49,278 nucleotides of DNA from Paenibacillus nuruki (GTDB lineage: Bacteria > Bacillota > Bacilli > Paenibacillales > Paenibacillaceae). The notes beneath the pieces were generated by a model, which did not search any database, was not told the DNA's origin, and saw only the letters and a program-made list of their open reading frames with translations. Location: assembly GCF_001721045.1 (NCBI RefSeq), contig NZ_MDER01000042.1, positions 1 to 49,278 of the forward strand, read 5' to 3'. Below, in pieces: positions 16,571-26,435 of this stretch (within the stretch, counting starts at the first letter, position 1; every line of letters begins with the position of its first letter). The translations under genes and the position numbers were made by a program.

Positions 16571-18085
16571 ATGTTACGCAAATCAAAAGCATGGTCTTTA
16601 AGTCTAGTCGTGATTATGATGTTATCTATTGTCTTGTCTGCCTGTGGCGGTTCCAAAGAAAGTAACGGAACAACAGCAGATGGTAAGCTCGCTCCTGTCG
16701 AATTGATCTTTTATAATTATGCAACGCCGATGAAAGGTCAAGATCGAGTGATGGAGAAAGTGAATGAATATCTGAAGCAGAAGATTAACGCTACGATCAA
16801 AGTAGTAACGATGGAAGGCAGTGACTTTGAAACCAAAGTACCTGTGATGTTGGCATCGGGTCAACCTATGGATATCGTATTTACAAGTTCATGGACCAAT
16901 AACTATTTGTCCAACGTCTCCAAGCAAGCTTTCACACCCTTAACTCCACTACTGGATCAGTACGGACAAGATTTGAAAAAAACAATTCCTGATACCCTGT
17001 GGAAAGGGATGACAGTGAACAAAGAATTATATGCTGTACCGATCTACAAAGAAATCGGTCACCAAGTAGGCGTCTTATTCCGTAAAGACCTGGTCGATAA
17101 ATATAAATTAAATGTAGCAGGTATTCAATCCTGGAAAGACATGGAGCCGATCTTACAGACTTTACATGAAAAAGATCCAAGTATTCTTGCTTTAGATGGT
17201 ACAGAAGGAATGTATCGCTCTTTCCCTGTCCAACATATGTCTGGTGACTGGAACTTACCGGGTATCATCAATGTAGGCGACAAACCATATTATGCCCGTT
17301 CCGACGATAAAATTTTCAATCAATATGATACACCTGAATTTAAAGAGTTCGTGGAAACAGCTTACAAATGGAATCAAGCAGGCTATACACCTAAAGATGT
17401 CGATTACCAGAGCGAAAACGATTGGAAAGCAGGCAAAGTGTTTGCCGGTTCTCTACTATATGCTCCCAACTATGTCTACAAACGCAGTGCTCAATTAGGA
17501 TATGAATTGGATTATCAAAATCTAGGTAAAGGCGTTGTGGAAACCAGTGATGTTCAAGGCGGCGCCTATGCGATCCCTCGTTCATCGAAAAATCCAGAAC
17601 GTGCCATGATGTTCCTTAACTTGCTATACACTGATCCAACATTAGCGAACTTATTTGTACACGGTATTGAAGGACAAGATTATACTAAAGTCGATGATCA
17701 ATTTATCAAGCCTGCAAAAGGTGTAGATGCCGCTAATCCAGATTATGACTACGGTTATGGTTGGATGTGGGGAAATGTGAATATGTTCTACTATGATCAA
17801 TCGTATCCTAAAGATACGTTAGAACAATTCAAAAAGTTCGAAGACAATAACACCCCTGCACCAGCATTAGGATTTAACTTTGATACCACACCGGTACAGA
17901 CCGAGATTGCTGCGATTAATAATGTGATCAGTGAATATTACAAACCACTAGTCACCGGAACCGTTAATCCAGATGAATATCTTCCTAAATTTATCCAGAA
18001 GTTAAAAGATGCTGGTGTAGATAATATGCTTGCTGAAATGCAAACTCAATACGACAGATGGAAATCCCAACAAACCGGTTCCTAA
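16571..18085 (+). CDS. Extracellular sugar-binding lipoprotein of ABC importer (copy 1)
   Basis: 504 residues; signal peptide with lipobox LSAC and acylated Cys25, then the bacterial solute-binding fold. The ribosome site AAGGGG precedes the ATG. It is a paralogue of the lipoprotein at 32831-34405: both share FTSSWTNNYL, the C-terminal DYGYGWMWGN, and matching order and length throughout. It lies between the two-component system and the hydrolases, about 13 kb from the permeases, so it may serve the same permease pair with a different ligand or act with the sensor kinase. Ligand inferred to be a mannose-containing oligosaccharide. Confidence 0.88.
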   Translation: MLRKSKAWSLSLVVIMMLSIVLSACGGSKESNGTTADGKLAPVELIFYNYATPMKGQDRVMEKVNEYLKQKINATIKVVTMEGSDFETKVPVMLASGQPMDIVFTSSWTNNYLSNVSKQAFTPLTPLLDQYGQDLKKTIPDTLWKGMTVNKELYAVPIYKEIGHQVGVLFRKDLVDKYKLNVAGIQSWKDMEPILQTLHEKDPSILALDGTEGMYRSFPVQHMSGDWNLPGIINVGDKPYYARSDDKIFNQYDTPEFKEFVETAYKWNQAGYTPKDVDYQSENDWKAGKVFAGSLLYAPNYVYKRSAQLGYELDYQNLGKGVVETSDVQGGAYAIPRSSKNPERAMMFLNLLYTDPTLANLFVHGIEGQDYTKVDDQFIKPAKGVDAANPDYDYGYGWMWGNVNMFYYDQSYPKDTLEQFKKFEDNNTPAPALGFNFDTTPVQTEIAAINNVISEYYKPLVTGTVNPDEYLPKFIQKLKDAGVDNMLAEMQTQYDRWKSQQTGS

Positions 18086-18121
18086 TTTCCAAAAGCACCA
18101 CCAGCAATTCCATACCACACC

Positions 18122-18156
18122 AAAGGACGGAACCCCCATTCCGTCCTTTTCTTTTT
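18122..18156 (+). terminator. Intrinsic terminator after binding protein 1
   Basis: AAAGGACGGAA (18123-18133) pairs with TTCCGTCCTTT (18139-18149) around CCCCA, followed by a T-rich run. It separates the regulator/binding-protein unit from the hydrolases. Confidence 0.9.
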
Positions 18157-18546
18157 AAACAAATCAAATAATAAATAAAATTTACAGGTATCCCACTTCA
18201 AGAACAGAAGTAGTTAATATAGCCAATTTTTTTAAAAGAAACCAAAGATCACGAAATCTCTATATTTTTTAACTAAGATGCTATTCATAATCCTAAACAA
18301 TCTATCTCAAACTCATGACCTCAAACCATATGCAAATAAATAAAAAGGAACTAAAGCAAAATAACTAAAGTAAAAAATACCAGACTATCACTTATTAATA
18401 CACTAACAGCCAAAAAGTAATAACTTCTCACCCAAACCAAACCTAAAAAACCTAAATTTAAATCCAAGTTTAAATCAAATCACCATACTAAAAGCAAAAC
18501 TAAATATTTCTATCTTACATCACTATCATCTTTACCATGTCCTACA
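18157..18546 (+). other. A/C-rich, G-poor noncoding stretch before leader A
   Basis: About 390 nt of strongly A-rich and G-poor plus-strand sequence with no open frame of note and no clear promoter. A similar but shorter G-poor stretch precedes leader B at 26022-26216. Function unknown; it may be untranslated leader or simply spacer. Confidence 0.4.
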
Positions 18547-18800
18547 CTACCCACCCAAGTTGCTAGAAATAAAGGTGAGAAATTCGCACCTAGCACAGAG
18601 CGGAGGGGGAGGAGAGGCTATGAAAGAGCGAAGCGCTCGCCTTTGTAAAGAAATCCCGACCGCTAAGCGGTTCATTCGGGGATTTCTTTACACCAGCGAC
18701 GACAATAGCCACTCTTCCCCCGCAGCGGTGTACACCTAGATGTGCAGAAACTTTCCACTTTATTCCTACCCTGCAACTCCAATTGAAAGGATGATCACAC
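18547..18800 (+). ncRNA. Structured leader A upstream of GH3 (paralogue of leader B)
   Basis: A candidate cis-regulatory RNA. P1 pairs CACC (18552-18555) with GGTG (18574-18577) around a loop with TAGAAAT. The main stem pairs GGGGGAGGAGAGGCTAT (18605-18621) with ATAGCCACTCTTCCCCC (18705-18721): 15 Watson-Crick pairs, one G-T and one mismatch. Inside it are a hairpin of GAGCG and CGCTC (18626-18638) and a stem of GTAAAGAAATCCC (18645-18657) with GGGATTTCTTTAC (18679-18691), capped by CCGC/GCGG. The 3' tail has AGCGGT (18724-18729) and GAAACTTTC (18747-18755). Order, shared motifs and distance to the start codon match leader B. It could alternatively be a dispersed palindromic repeat. Confidence 0.6.
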
Positions 18801-21101
18801 ATGACCAACTATAAAAATCCAGCACTTTCAATCGAAGAACGCGTACAAGACTTGCTTGTTCAAATGACATTAGACGAAAAAGTAGGGCAACTGATCCAAT
18901 TGTTTGGCTGGCGTACTTTTAGCAAAAATGAAGATGGAACCGTTACCCTTACTGAAGAATTCAAAGAAGATATCCGCCAGGGTAAAATTGGTTCATTATA
19001 TGCGACATTACGTGCCGATCCGTGGACAGAAGTGACACTGGAAACAGGGCTTTCTCCAGCAGAAGGAGCCGCCGCACTCAATGATATCCAGCGCTTTGTG
19101 ATCGAACATTCCCGATTAGGGATTCCACTGATGTTTGGCGAAGAATGTTCACACGGACATATGGCAATCGGGGCTACGGTATATCCAGTTCCACTGCTTG
19201 CCGCAAGTACATGGAACCCTGCCTTGTATCAACAAATGTGTGAAGCGGTAGCGATAGAGACACGTAGTCAGGGCGGAGTAGCGACCTATTCCCCTGTACT
19301 CGATATTGTGCGTGATCCACGCTGGGGCAGAACCGAGGAGACATATGGCGAAGATCCTTATCTCGCAGGAGAACTTGCCGCCGCCGCTGTGATTGGTCTA
19401 CAAGGAAAAGGCTTGGATTCACCAGATACCGTAATCGCCACGTTAAAACATTTTGTCGGTTATGGCGCTTCAGAAGGTGGACGTAACGCCGCACCTGTAC
19501 ATATGGGAATGAAAGAATTGCATGAGATCGATCTGGTTCCTTTCCGCAAAGCGATTGAAGCTGGAGCGATATCGGTCATGACCGCATATAACGAAATTGA
19601 TGGGGTACCTTGTACATCCAGTGAGTACTTATTAGATGAAGTACTGCGCAAGCAGTGGGGATTTGATGGATTTATTATTACAGATGCAAGCGCTATGAAT
19701 ATGCTAGTGCACGGCTATAATGTCGCGGAGACAGGAGAAAAAGCGACTGCTTTATCGCTACAAGCAGGAATTGATCTGGAAATGTCAGGTTATATGTTTG
19801 GCAAATATCTCAAATCCGCATTAGAGCAAGGCATTGCGCAAGAAGCCCATTTGGATCAGGCGGTTAGCCGTCTACTCAAAGTGAAGTTTCAGTTGGGTCT
19901 ATTTGATCAACCTTATGTTGATCCCGAACGTGCTGCCTGGGTGATCCACAGTCCAGAACATATTGAACTGGCTCGTGAAGTGGCGAGACAAGGGATTATT
20001 TTGCTCAAAAATAAAAATGAAGCGTTACCTTTACAACCAACATCTACTGGAAAAATTGCAGTGATTGGACCCAATGCCAATAAACCATATAACCAATTAG
20101 GTGATTACACTTCACCTCAACCCGCAGGCAAAGTGATTACGGTGTTAGAAGGGATTCGCCAGAAGCTCGGTGTAGACAGCGATCAACTGCTATATGCTCC
20201 AGGGTGTCGGATCAAAGACGAGTCACAGGAAGGATTCGAGCTTGCGTTAGAGACTGCCAAGCAAGCAGAGACCGTAATTCTGGTATTAGGTGGATCAAGT
20301 GCACGCGATTTTGGCGAAGGAACGATAGATTTACGAACAGGGCAATCACTAGTTCATGATTCGGAAGAAAGCGATATGGAATGTGGAGAAGGTATCGACC
20401 GCTCTAATCTGAATTTGACAGGAGTACAGCTTGAATTATGTCAGCAGATCTATGCCCTTGGCAAAAAGTTAATTGTAATTTATATCAATGGACGACCTGT
20501 AGCGGAACCGTGGATTGATGAACATGTAGATGCGATTATCGAAGCATGGTATCCAGGGCAAGAAGGCGGTCATGCTTTAGCAGAGATTTTGTATGGCGAA
20601 GTGAATCCTTCCGGTCGGCTGACTATATCTGTTCCTAGACATGTTGGACAGTTGCCTGTTTATTACAACAGTAAGCGGACACGTGGGAAACGTTATTTGG
20701 AAATGGATTTGCAACCAGCTTATGCTTTTGGACATGGACTCAGCTATACCACTTTTGCATACAGTTTACCTGTAGTAAGTCCTGCTGAGATTGCGCGTGA
20801 TGAACATACTCAAGTGAGTGTAGAGATCACCAATACAGGGCAAGTCGCAGGTTGGGAAGTGGCTCAATTGTATTTGACGGATCTATTCGCTTCTGTCACT
20901 CGTCCAGAAAAAGAACTGAAAGGATTCCAAAAAGTCTTTTTACAACCTGGCGAGACACAGACTGTGACGTTCACACTCACACCAGAACATTTGGAATTAG
21001 TCACTGCTCAATTGGATCGTATTGTCGAACCCGGCGAGTTCCATTTACAAATTGGTAGCAATTCGGTTGAAGGTCAGGTCGTGACGTTGACGGTTCGGTA
21101 A
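18801..21101 (+). CDS. GH3 family beta-glycosidase (beta-glucosidase-like)
   Basis: 766 residues with the full three-part layout of two-domain GH3 enzymes: N-terminal TIM barrel with the nucleophile Asp295 in GFIITDASAM, an alpha/beta sandwich with GEGIDRSNLNL, and a C-terminal fibronectin-III-like domain (about 655-760). KHFVGYG (216-222) and RWGRTEETYGEDP (174-186) are family hallmarks. No signal peptide, so cytoplasmic. The ribosome site GAAAGGATG precedes the ATG. The substrate cannot be fixed from sequence; context suggests removal of a beta-linked sugar from an imported oligosaccharide. First gene of GH3-GH38-GH125, preceded by leader A. Confidence 0.92.
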   Translation: MTNYKNPALSIEERVQDLLVQMTLDEKVGQLIQLFGWRTFSKNEDGTVTLTEEFKEDIRQGKIGSLYATLRADPWTEVTLETGLSPAEGAAALNDIQRFVIEHSRLGIPLMFGEECSHGHMAIGATVYPVPLLAASTWNPALYQQMCEAVAIETRSQGGVATYSPVLDIVRDPRWGRTEETYGEDPYLAGELAAAAVIGLQGKGLDSPDTVIATLKHFVGYGASEGGRNAAPVHMGMKELHEIDLVPFRKAIEAGAISVMTAYNEIDGVPCTSSEYLLDEVLRKQWGFDGFIITDASAMNMLVHGYNVAETGEKATALSLQAGIDLEMSGYMFGKYLKSALEQGIAQEAHLDQAVSRLLKVKFQLGLFDQPYVDPERAAWVIHSPEHIELAREVARQGIILLKNKNEALPLQPTSTGKIAVIGPNANKPYNQLGDYTSPQPAGKVITVLEGIRQKLGVDSDQLLYAPGCRIKDESQEGFELALETAKQAETVILVLGGSSARDFGEGTIDLRTGQSLVHDSEESDMECGEGIDRSNLNLTGVQLELCQQIYALGKKLIVIYINGRPVAEPWIDEHVDAIIEAWYPGQEGGHALAEILYGEVNPSGRLTISVPRHVGQLPVYYNSKRTRGKRYLEMDLQPAYAFGHGLSYTTFAYSLPVVSPAEIARDEHTQVSVEITNTGQVAGWEVAQLYLTDLFASVTRPEKELKGFQKVFLQPGETQTVTFTLTPEHLELVTAQLDRIVEPGEFHLQIGSNSVEGQVVTLTVR

Positions 21102-21174
21102 TCTCTAAGGGATATGAAATGAATATAGATATAAGATGATACCTTAAATCAATGACTATTCGAGGAGGCAGTAT

Positions 21175-24100
21175 ATGTACCGGATCGAACGATTTATCAA
21201 ACATTTATCTACCAAGCAATGGTTAGAGACCAAAGAACTGAATCAATGGACTGTAGAAGAAGCACGTTATGTGACACCTGATCATTATGAGATCACAGTT
21301 CCGCGCCAGAACAGTGATATGAGCTTACGATCCACCTATGGCATCACTTACTTTTTACACACGCAAGAGCAGATTCCAGCTTCATGGTCAGCACATCCTG
21401 TCGGCTTAGTATTCAGTGCAGGCGGTGGAGAAGGATTACTTAAAATCAATTGCGAGTTCTATCATGGGCTGGATAAAAATCATACGTTTGTTCCTTTAAG
21501 AGAATCTTATACTGGTACAGATATTCAGCTAGATATTGAATTATACGATCCTATTCCTGAACCGCACGATCCACTTAATGGGCAACCTGAATATGTAGCT
21601 CCATTAAGCCGGTACAATGCCAGTCTAGTAAGCATCAATGGTGGATTGCGTAGTCTAATGTACAGTGTACGTGTATTGCTACATAGTATGCGCCGTTTAC
21701 CTGAAAATGAATTACGCCGAATCGCTATTCAGAAAGCGTTAGAACAAGTGATGAATACTGCTTATGATCTTCCAAAAGAATCATGGCAACTGGAAGAACC
21801 GTGGCAACAACTGGAACAGTTATTACGAGAACAAGTACAAGCTTTTGCTCCAACAGCAGCAGACAATGGCTATATGTATATGATCGGACAATCACATATT
21901 GATATCGCATGGTTATGGCCTGTACGTGAAACGGTACGTAAATCCAGTCGTACATTTTCAACGATGTGTACATTAATGGAGCAGTATCCTGAGTTTATCT
22001 ACTCTCAGAGTCAGCCACAACTGTTTGCTTATGTGAAAGATCATTATCCAGAGCTATACACCAAAGTCAAAGAACGGATCGCAGAAGGTCGCTGGGAATT
22101 GGTAGGCGGAATGTGGGTAGAACCTGATCTGAATATTCCTAGTGGAGAGTCGTTAGCACGTCAGTTATTGTATGGACAACACTTTTACCGTGATGAGTTC
22201 GGGATCACTTCAACGATTGAATGGTTACCAGATACGTTCGGATATTGCGCATCTTTACCGCAATTGTTGCGTCAAGCGGGAATCGATTATTTTATGACCA
22301 CCAAGCTCAATTGGAATGATACCAATATTTTCCCGTATGATCTATTTCACTGGGTAGGCATTGATGGAACGCCAATATTGTCTTATCTCAATCATGGTGT
22401 GAATGAGTCGACAACTCCCAAAGATATTGGAGAGCACTGGGAATATTTCCGTCAAAAAGATGTCCATCCTCAGCAAATGTTATTGTACGGGCATGGCGAT
22501 GGTGGCGGCGGAGTCACTCATGAAATGATCGAATATGTAGAACATGCAGACTTGATGGTAGGATTACCGCAAGCTGAATTTGGAACAGCTAAAGACTTTT
22601 TTGCACAGACGTTAGAGTCAGCCGATGACTTGCCGGTATGGCGTGGCGATCTGTATCTAGAGTTGCACCGGGGAACGTATACAACACAAGCATGGAATAA
22701 ACGCCACAATCGCAAAGCAGAACTCCTTTATCGTGAAGCTGAGATTTGGGAACGGTTAACAGCTATTTATTTTAATCAACATAGTCTAACAGAGACATCG
22801 GTAGTCGAATCATCCATAGAAGAGGCTTCATTTCAAAAGTCGCAACTGTTGTCTAAGCAACATGCAGATGATGGATTGTCAGTACATGCAAGTCTGTTTG
22901 AGCAATCAGAAGATGGCATGATTACCAAGCAACAATTTAAAAATGGATGGCTCGGTATTATGCTCAATCAGTTTCATGATATTGTGCCGGGTTCAGCGAT
23001 TCCTGAAGTGTATGATACTTCGGAAGTGGAATATGCTCAGATTTTACGTATTGGAGAAAGTGCTCTGAATCAAGCCCTAGCTCCGTGGACAACCATGATC
23101 GCAGAACAGCTTGCATATTCTAATCAATATCAAGGAACAGCCTATGCCGTATTTAACAGTCTAAGTTGGGAACGTGGAGAATGGATACAGATCGAAGGTG
23201 GCGAAGAGTTAGCAGATGTGCAAGTCTATGATCAAGCTGGGCAATTACTACGCAGTGATCTAGTGACACCAAGCACTCTTGAACCATCAAGTATACCTTC
23301 TACACCATCAACTCATGCGGATGTTCCGAAGCTTCTATTTACAGCAGCTCAGCCTATTTTACCCGGACATACCACCAATACAGATTCAGCTGCAACTCAA
23401 GAAACAACAAAGTTATCCACAGAAAATGATAACCAATTGGAAAATAAATACATTCTACGTATCTATGTACCATCAATTCCAGCATTCGATTATCAAGTGA
23501 TCTGGTTACGTGCAGAGGATGAAATGAATACAGTATCAGCATATGCAGATATTCATTCGACGGTAGAAGTAGAAGATAGAATAGGAAAATCTGTTCCAGC
23601 AGTATGGGAAACTCCTTTTTATCGTATCCAGTTTAGTGAACAAGGTGAGATATCGTCTTTGTATGATAAAGAGTATGAACGTGAAGTGTTGAAAGAACAT
23701 CAATATGGCAATGTGTTCGGCTTTTATCATGATCGCCCGTTGCTGTGGGATGCGTGGGATATTGATCCGCATTTTGCAGAACAGATTGCAGATACAGCTC
23801 AATTGATCTCTTCACAAGTCATTATGCATGGACAGACAGGCGATATTTTACACTTCCGCTGGCAGATTGGGCAGTCGATTATTTCGCAAAAAGTGTTCTT
23901 GTATACCGATCATCGCCGAATCGATTTCAAAACAGAGGTAGAGTGGAATGAAAGTCACAAATTACTAAAAGTATCGTTCCCTGTAGATCTCGTTGCAGAG
24001 CAAGCCACCTATGAGATTCCTTTTGGTGCTCTAGAACGTACGATGAATAGGAATACCAGTTGGGATCAAGCACAGTATGAAGTCTGTGGACATCGCTGGG

Positions 24101-24696
24101 CAGATATTTCAGAAGGTAATTATGGGGTTAGTCTGCTTAATGATTGTAAATATGGCTACGATATTAAAGACTGCAATATGCGTTTGTCTTTACTACGAGC
24201 ACCGAAATGGCCAGATCAAGGTGCAGATCTAGGTCATCATGAGTTTACGTATTCGCTATTACCACATGGTGACAATTGGCGTGAAGCTCATATTGTGCGT
24301 GCCGCCGCAGAACTTAATCAACCAGCATCATATCGAATCATTGAATTCCAGACTACAGCTGAACAGGTACAACAACCAAGTCAGTTGCAGGATAATTTAT
24401 CCTATTCTATTTTCTCGTATGATAGTGAGCATGTTATTTTAGATACGATGAAGCCAGCAGAAGATGGTCAAGGAACGATTATCCGTCTCTATGAATCTTC
24501 AGGCAGTCGAGGTAAAGCGCATATTCAATTACCTGCACAAGCAGAAGATACCACCGAGCATGTAATGACATTGGTCAATATATTGGAAGATCATCTAGAC
24601 ACGTTAACTATCACCGATCATCTTGTAGAGCTACATTTCAAACCTTATGAGATCAAAACATTGAAATGGAATAAGGGGGATCTATCATCATGCTAG
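21175..24696 (+). CDS. GH38 alpha-mannosidase
   Basis: 1173 residues, cytosolic/vacuolar class II type. Catalytic-site residues are clear: zinc ligands His241 and Asp243 (SHIDIAWLW), nucleophile and zinc ligand Asp353 (LPDTFGY), and His440 (GHGDGGGG). N-terminal domain about 1-230, catalytic barrel 230-530, helical middle domain, then beta-sandwich C-terminus. It carries a Ser/Thr-rich, low-complexity insertion of roughly 60 residues near 700-760, within the beta region. GAGGAGG precedes the ATG. It removes alpha-linked mannose from the nonreducing end. The stop overlaps the GH125 start by 7 nt, so the two enzymes are probably made together. Confidence 0.95.
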   Translation: MYRIERFIKHLSTKQWLETKELNQWTVEEARYVTPDHYEITVPRQNSDMSLRSTYGITYFLHTQEQIPASWSAHPVGLVFSAGGGEGLLKINCEFYHGLDKNHTFVPLRESYTGTDIQLDIELYDPIPEPHDPLNGQPEYVAPLSRYNASLVSINGGLRSLMYSVRVLLHSMRRLPENELRRIAIQKALEQVMNTAYDLPKESWQLEEPWQQLEQLLREQVQAFAPTAADNGYMYMIGQSHIDIAWLWPVRETVRKSSRTFSTMCTLMEQYPEFIYSQSQPQLFAYVKDHYPELYTKVKERIAEGRWELVGGMWVEPDLNIPSGESLARQLLYGQHFYRDEFGITSTIEWLPDTFGYCASLPQLLRQAGIDYFMTTKLNWNDTNIFPYDLFHWVGIDGTPILSYLNHGVNESTTPKDIGEHWEYFRQKDVHPQQMLLYGHGDGGGGVTHEMIEYVEHADLMVGLPQAEFGTAKDFFAQTLESADDLPVWRGDLYLELHRGTYTTQAWNKRHNRKAELLYREAEIWERLTAIYFNQHSLTETSVVESSIEEASFQKSQLLSKQHADDGLSVHASLFEQSEDGMITKQQFKNGWLGIMLNQFHDIVPGSAIPEVYDTSEVEYAQILRIGESALNQALAPWTTMIAEQLAYSNQYQGTAYAVFNSLSWERGEWIQIEGGEELADVQVYDQAGQLLRSDLVTPSTLEPSSIPSTPSTHADVPKLLFTAAQPILPGHTTNTDSAATQETTKLSTENDNQLENKYILRIYVPSIPAFDYQVIWLRAEDEMNTVSAYADIHSTVEVEDRIGKSVPAVWETPFYRIQFSEQGEISSLYDKEYEREVLKEHQYGNVFGFYHDRPLLWDAWDIDPHFAEQIADTAQLISSQVIMHGQTGDILHFRWQIGQSIISQKVFLYTDHRRIDFKTEVEWNESHKLLKVSFPVDLVAEQATYEIPFGALERTMNRNTSWDQAQYEVCGHRWADISEGNYGVSLLNDCKYGYDIKDCNMRLSLLRAPKWPDQGADLGHHEFTYSLLPHGDNWREAHIVRAAAELNQPASYRIIEFQTTAEQVQQPSQLQDNLSYSIFSYDSEHVILDTMKPAEDGQGTIIRLYESSGSRGKAHIQLPAQAEDTTEHVMTLVNILEDHLDTLTITDHLVELHFKPYEIKTLKWNKGDLSSC

Positions 24697-26021
24697 AAAA
24701 ATTAGAACATGTTCAAATGTCCACATTCGAACTGCCACAGGCCGTTCAGGATGTGCTAGCAGAAGCAGAGCAAGCGTTAGTAGATCGTCCAAAGTTAGCT
24801 GAACTCTTTCGTAATTGTTTTCCAAATACATTAGAAACTACAACCAAATTAATGGACGATGGTTCCACATTCGTAATCACAGGCGATATTCCGGCAATGT
24901 GGTTACGTGATTCGGTCGAACAGTTAATGCACTATGTGCCATTGTGTAAAGAAGATAAACAGCTACAACGAATAATCAGTGGATTGATTAGACGACATAT
25001 GTTTTATCTAGAGATAGATCCATATGCCAATTCATTTAATGAAACTGCGAATGATTGGCATTGGGACCCGGCAGATGAGACAGAGATGAGCCCGTGGGTC
25101 TGGGAACGCAAGTTTGAACTGGATTCGCTTTGTTTTACAATTCGCTTGGCATATCACTATTGGAAAACAAGTGGCAATACCGATATTTTCGACGCAGGTT
25201 TTAAGCAAGGGTTGCGTACTATTTTCCAATTATGGAGAACAGAACAACGTCATATGGAAGAATCACCGTATCGTTTTACCAGACGCAATTGTCCGGCAAT
25301 TGATACGATCCGTAATAAGGGACTCGGGATGCCTGTTAACTACACAGGAATGATCTGGTCAGCTTTCCGTCCTAGCGATGATGCTTGCGAATTTCATTAC
25401 AGTATTCCTTCCAATATGTTCGCTGTCGTTTCTCTGCGTCAAATGCAAGAAATGGTACGAGCTGTCTATCGTGATGAAGCGTTCTGCGCCGAATTGGCTG
25501 AAATGGAAGAAGAAATTCAGCATGGTATCGAGCTATATGGTATTTATCGTCATCCTGTACATGGCAATATTTATGCTTATGAGACCGATGGTTTTGGCAA
25601 TTATTGTCTGGTAGATGATGCAGGAACACCAAGTTTGTTATCAATGCCTTATCTTGGTTATTGTGATGTGAACAATCCGATGTATCTTAATACACGGAAG
25701 TTTATTTTAAGTACCGAAAATCCATACTATTTCGAAGGAAAAGCTGCCAAAGGCATGGGCAGCCCTCACACACCAGCAGGTTATATCTGGCATATGGGAT
25801 TATCCATGCAAGGATTAACAGCCAATAATGATGCTGAAATAGTAGACATGATCCATTTATTAGAAACTACTGATGCAGATACAGGTTATATGCACGAAGG
25901 ATTTCATTCAGATGATCCGACAATCTTTACCCGCCCATGGTTTGCATGGTCCAACAGCTTATTTTCACAGTTAATCTATAAAGCGATACAAAAAGGTTTA
26001 CTTACCAAGCCATCATCATAA
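24690..26021 (+). CDS. GH125 exo-alpha-1,6-mannosidase
   Basis: 443 residues; AAGGGGGAT upstream of the ATG at 24690, which lies inside the end of the GH38 gene. GDIPAMWLRDS (65-75) is the family hallmark, followed by SFNETANDWHWDP and the C-terminal MHEGFHSDDP segment expected to hold the catalytic base. Characterised GH125 enzymes are inverting exo-alpha-1,6-mannosidases. Pairing with GH38 gives the activities needed to strip alpha-mannosyl branches from high-mannose N-glycans or fungal mannan. No signal peptide. Confidence 0.95.
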   Translation: MLEKLEHVQMSTFELPQAVQDVLAEAEQALVDRPKLAELFRNCFPNTLETTTKLMDDGSTFVITGDIPAMWLRDSVEQLMHYVPLCKEDKQLQRIISGLIRRHMFYLEIDPYANSFNETANDWHWDPADETEMSPWVWERKFELDSLCFTIRLAYHYWKTSGNTDIFDAGFKQGLRTIFQLWRTEQRHMEESPYRFTRRNCPAIDTIRNKGLGMPVNYTGMIWSAFRPSDDACEFHYSIPSNMFAVVSLRQMQEMVRAVYRDEAFCAELAEMEEEIQHGIELYGIYRHPVHGNIYAYETDGFGNYCLVDDAGTPSLLSMPYLGYCDVNNPMYLNTRKFILSTENPYYFEGKAAKGMGSPHTPAGYIWHMGLSMQGLTANNDAEIVDMIHLLETTDADTGYMHEGFHSDDPTIFTRPWFAWSNSLFSQLIYKAIQKGLLTKPSS

Positions 26022-26216
26022 AACACATCAAAATGTTGAATAAAGTTGAAATTCATTATTTCAAAAATTACTTAATGCGTAACTTAATAAAATCAGTTAT
26101 AGTAAAAGAGTACAAAATAACAAAGTACAACATCATCACCAGAAAACAAAACGATAACTAACCAATCTTGATCAAGCATTATTATTCAACTAAAGTTATT
26201 TCTAAATTTGTTAACC
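26022..26216 (+). other. G-poor noncoding stretch between GH125 and leader B
   Basis: AT-rich sequence with little G on the plus strand. No strong terminator follows GH125, so transcription could continue into leader B. No clear promoter seen. Confidence 0.35.
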
Positions 26217-26435
26217 TTTACCCACCCTCATTACGAAAAAAACGATTTAGAAATGAGGATGTAAGAGCAGAGAGCGAAGGGAATATGATTGTTCTGAAAG
26301 AGTTACAAGCTTTCGTAAGAAAGATACTTCAGCGACAATAAGAACAATCATATTCCCATAGCGGTCTATCTCACTATCCGAAACTTTCAAATCCAGTTTT
26401 ATCCTAATCCAATATAAATGATGAAGGAGATTATT
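26217..26435 (+). ncRNA. Structured leader B upstream of the GH-A hydrolase (paralogue of leader A)
   Basis: P1 pairs CCTCATT (26226-26232) with AATGAGG (26252-26258), with TAGAAAT at its 3' side. The main stem is a perfect 17-bp pairing of GGGAATATGATTGTTCT (26279-26295) with AGAACAATCATATTCCC (26341-26357). It encloses a GAAAG/CTTTC hairpin (26296-26314) and AGCGAC (26331-26336). The tail has AGCGGT (26360-26365) and GAAACTTTC (26380-26388), then TTTATCCTA and the ribosome site. Compared with leader A, stem sequence differs but pairing, motif order and spacing to the start are kept, which suggests covariation. The inner long arm of A is missing here. Confidence 0.6.

Noticed and set aside
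18605-18721. Leader A as a simple transcription terminator
   Set aside because: The stem is very long and branched with no T run after it, and a genuine terminator is already present at 18122-18156.
26217-26435. T-box riboswitch reading of leader B (it has ATGAGGATG and CAGAGAGCG)
   Set aside because: No AGGGTGGNACCGCG box or terminator/antiterminator pair, and the downstream gene is not amino-acid related.
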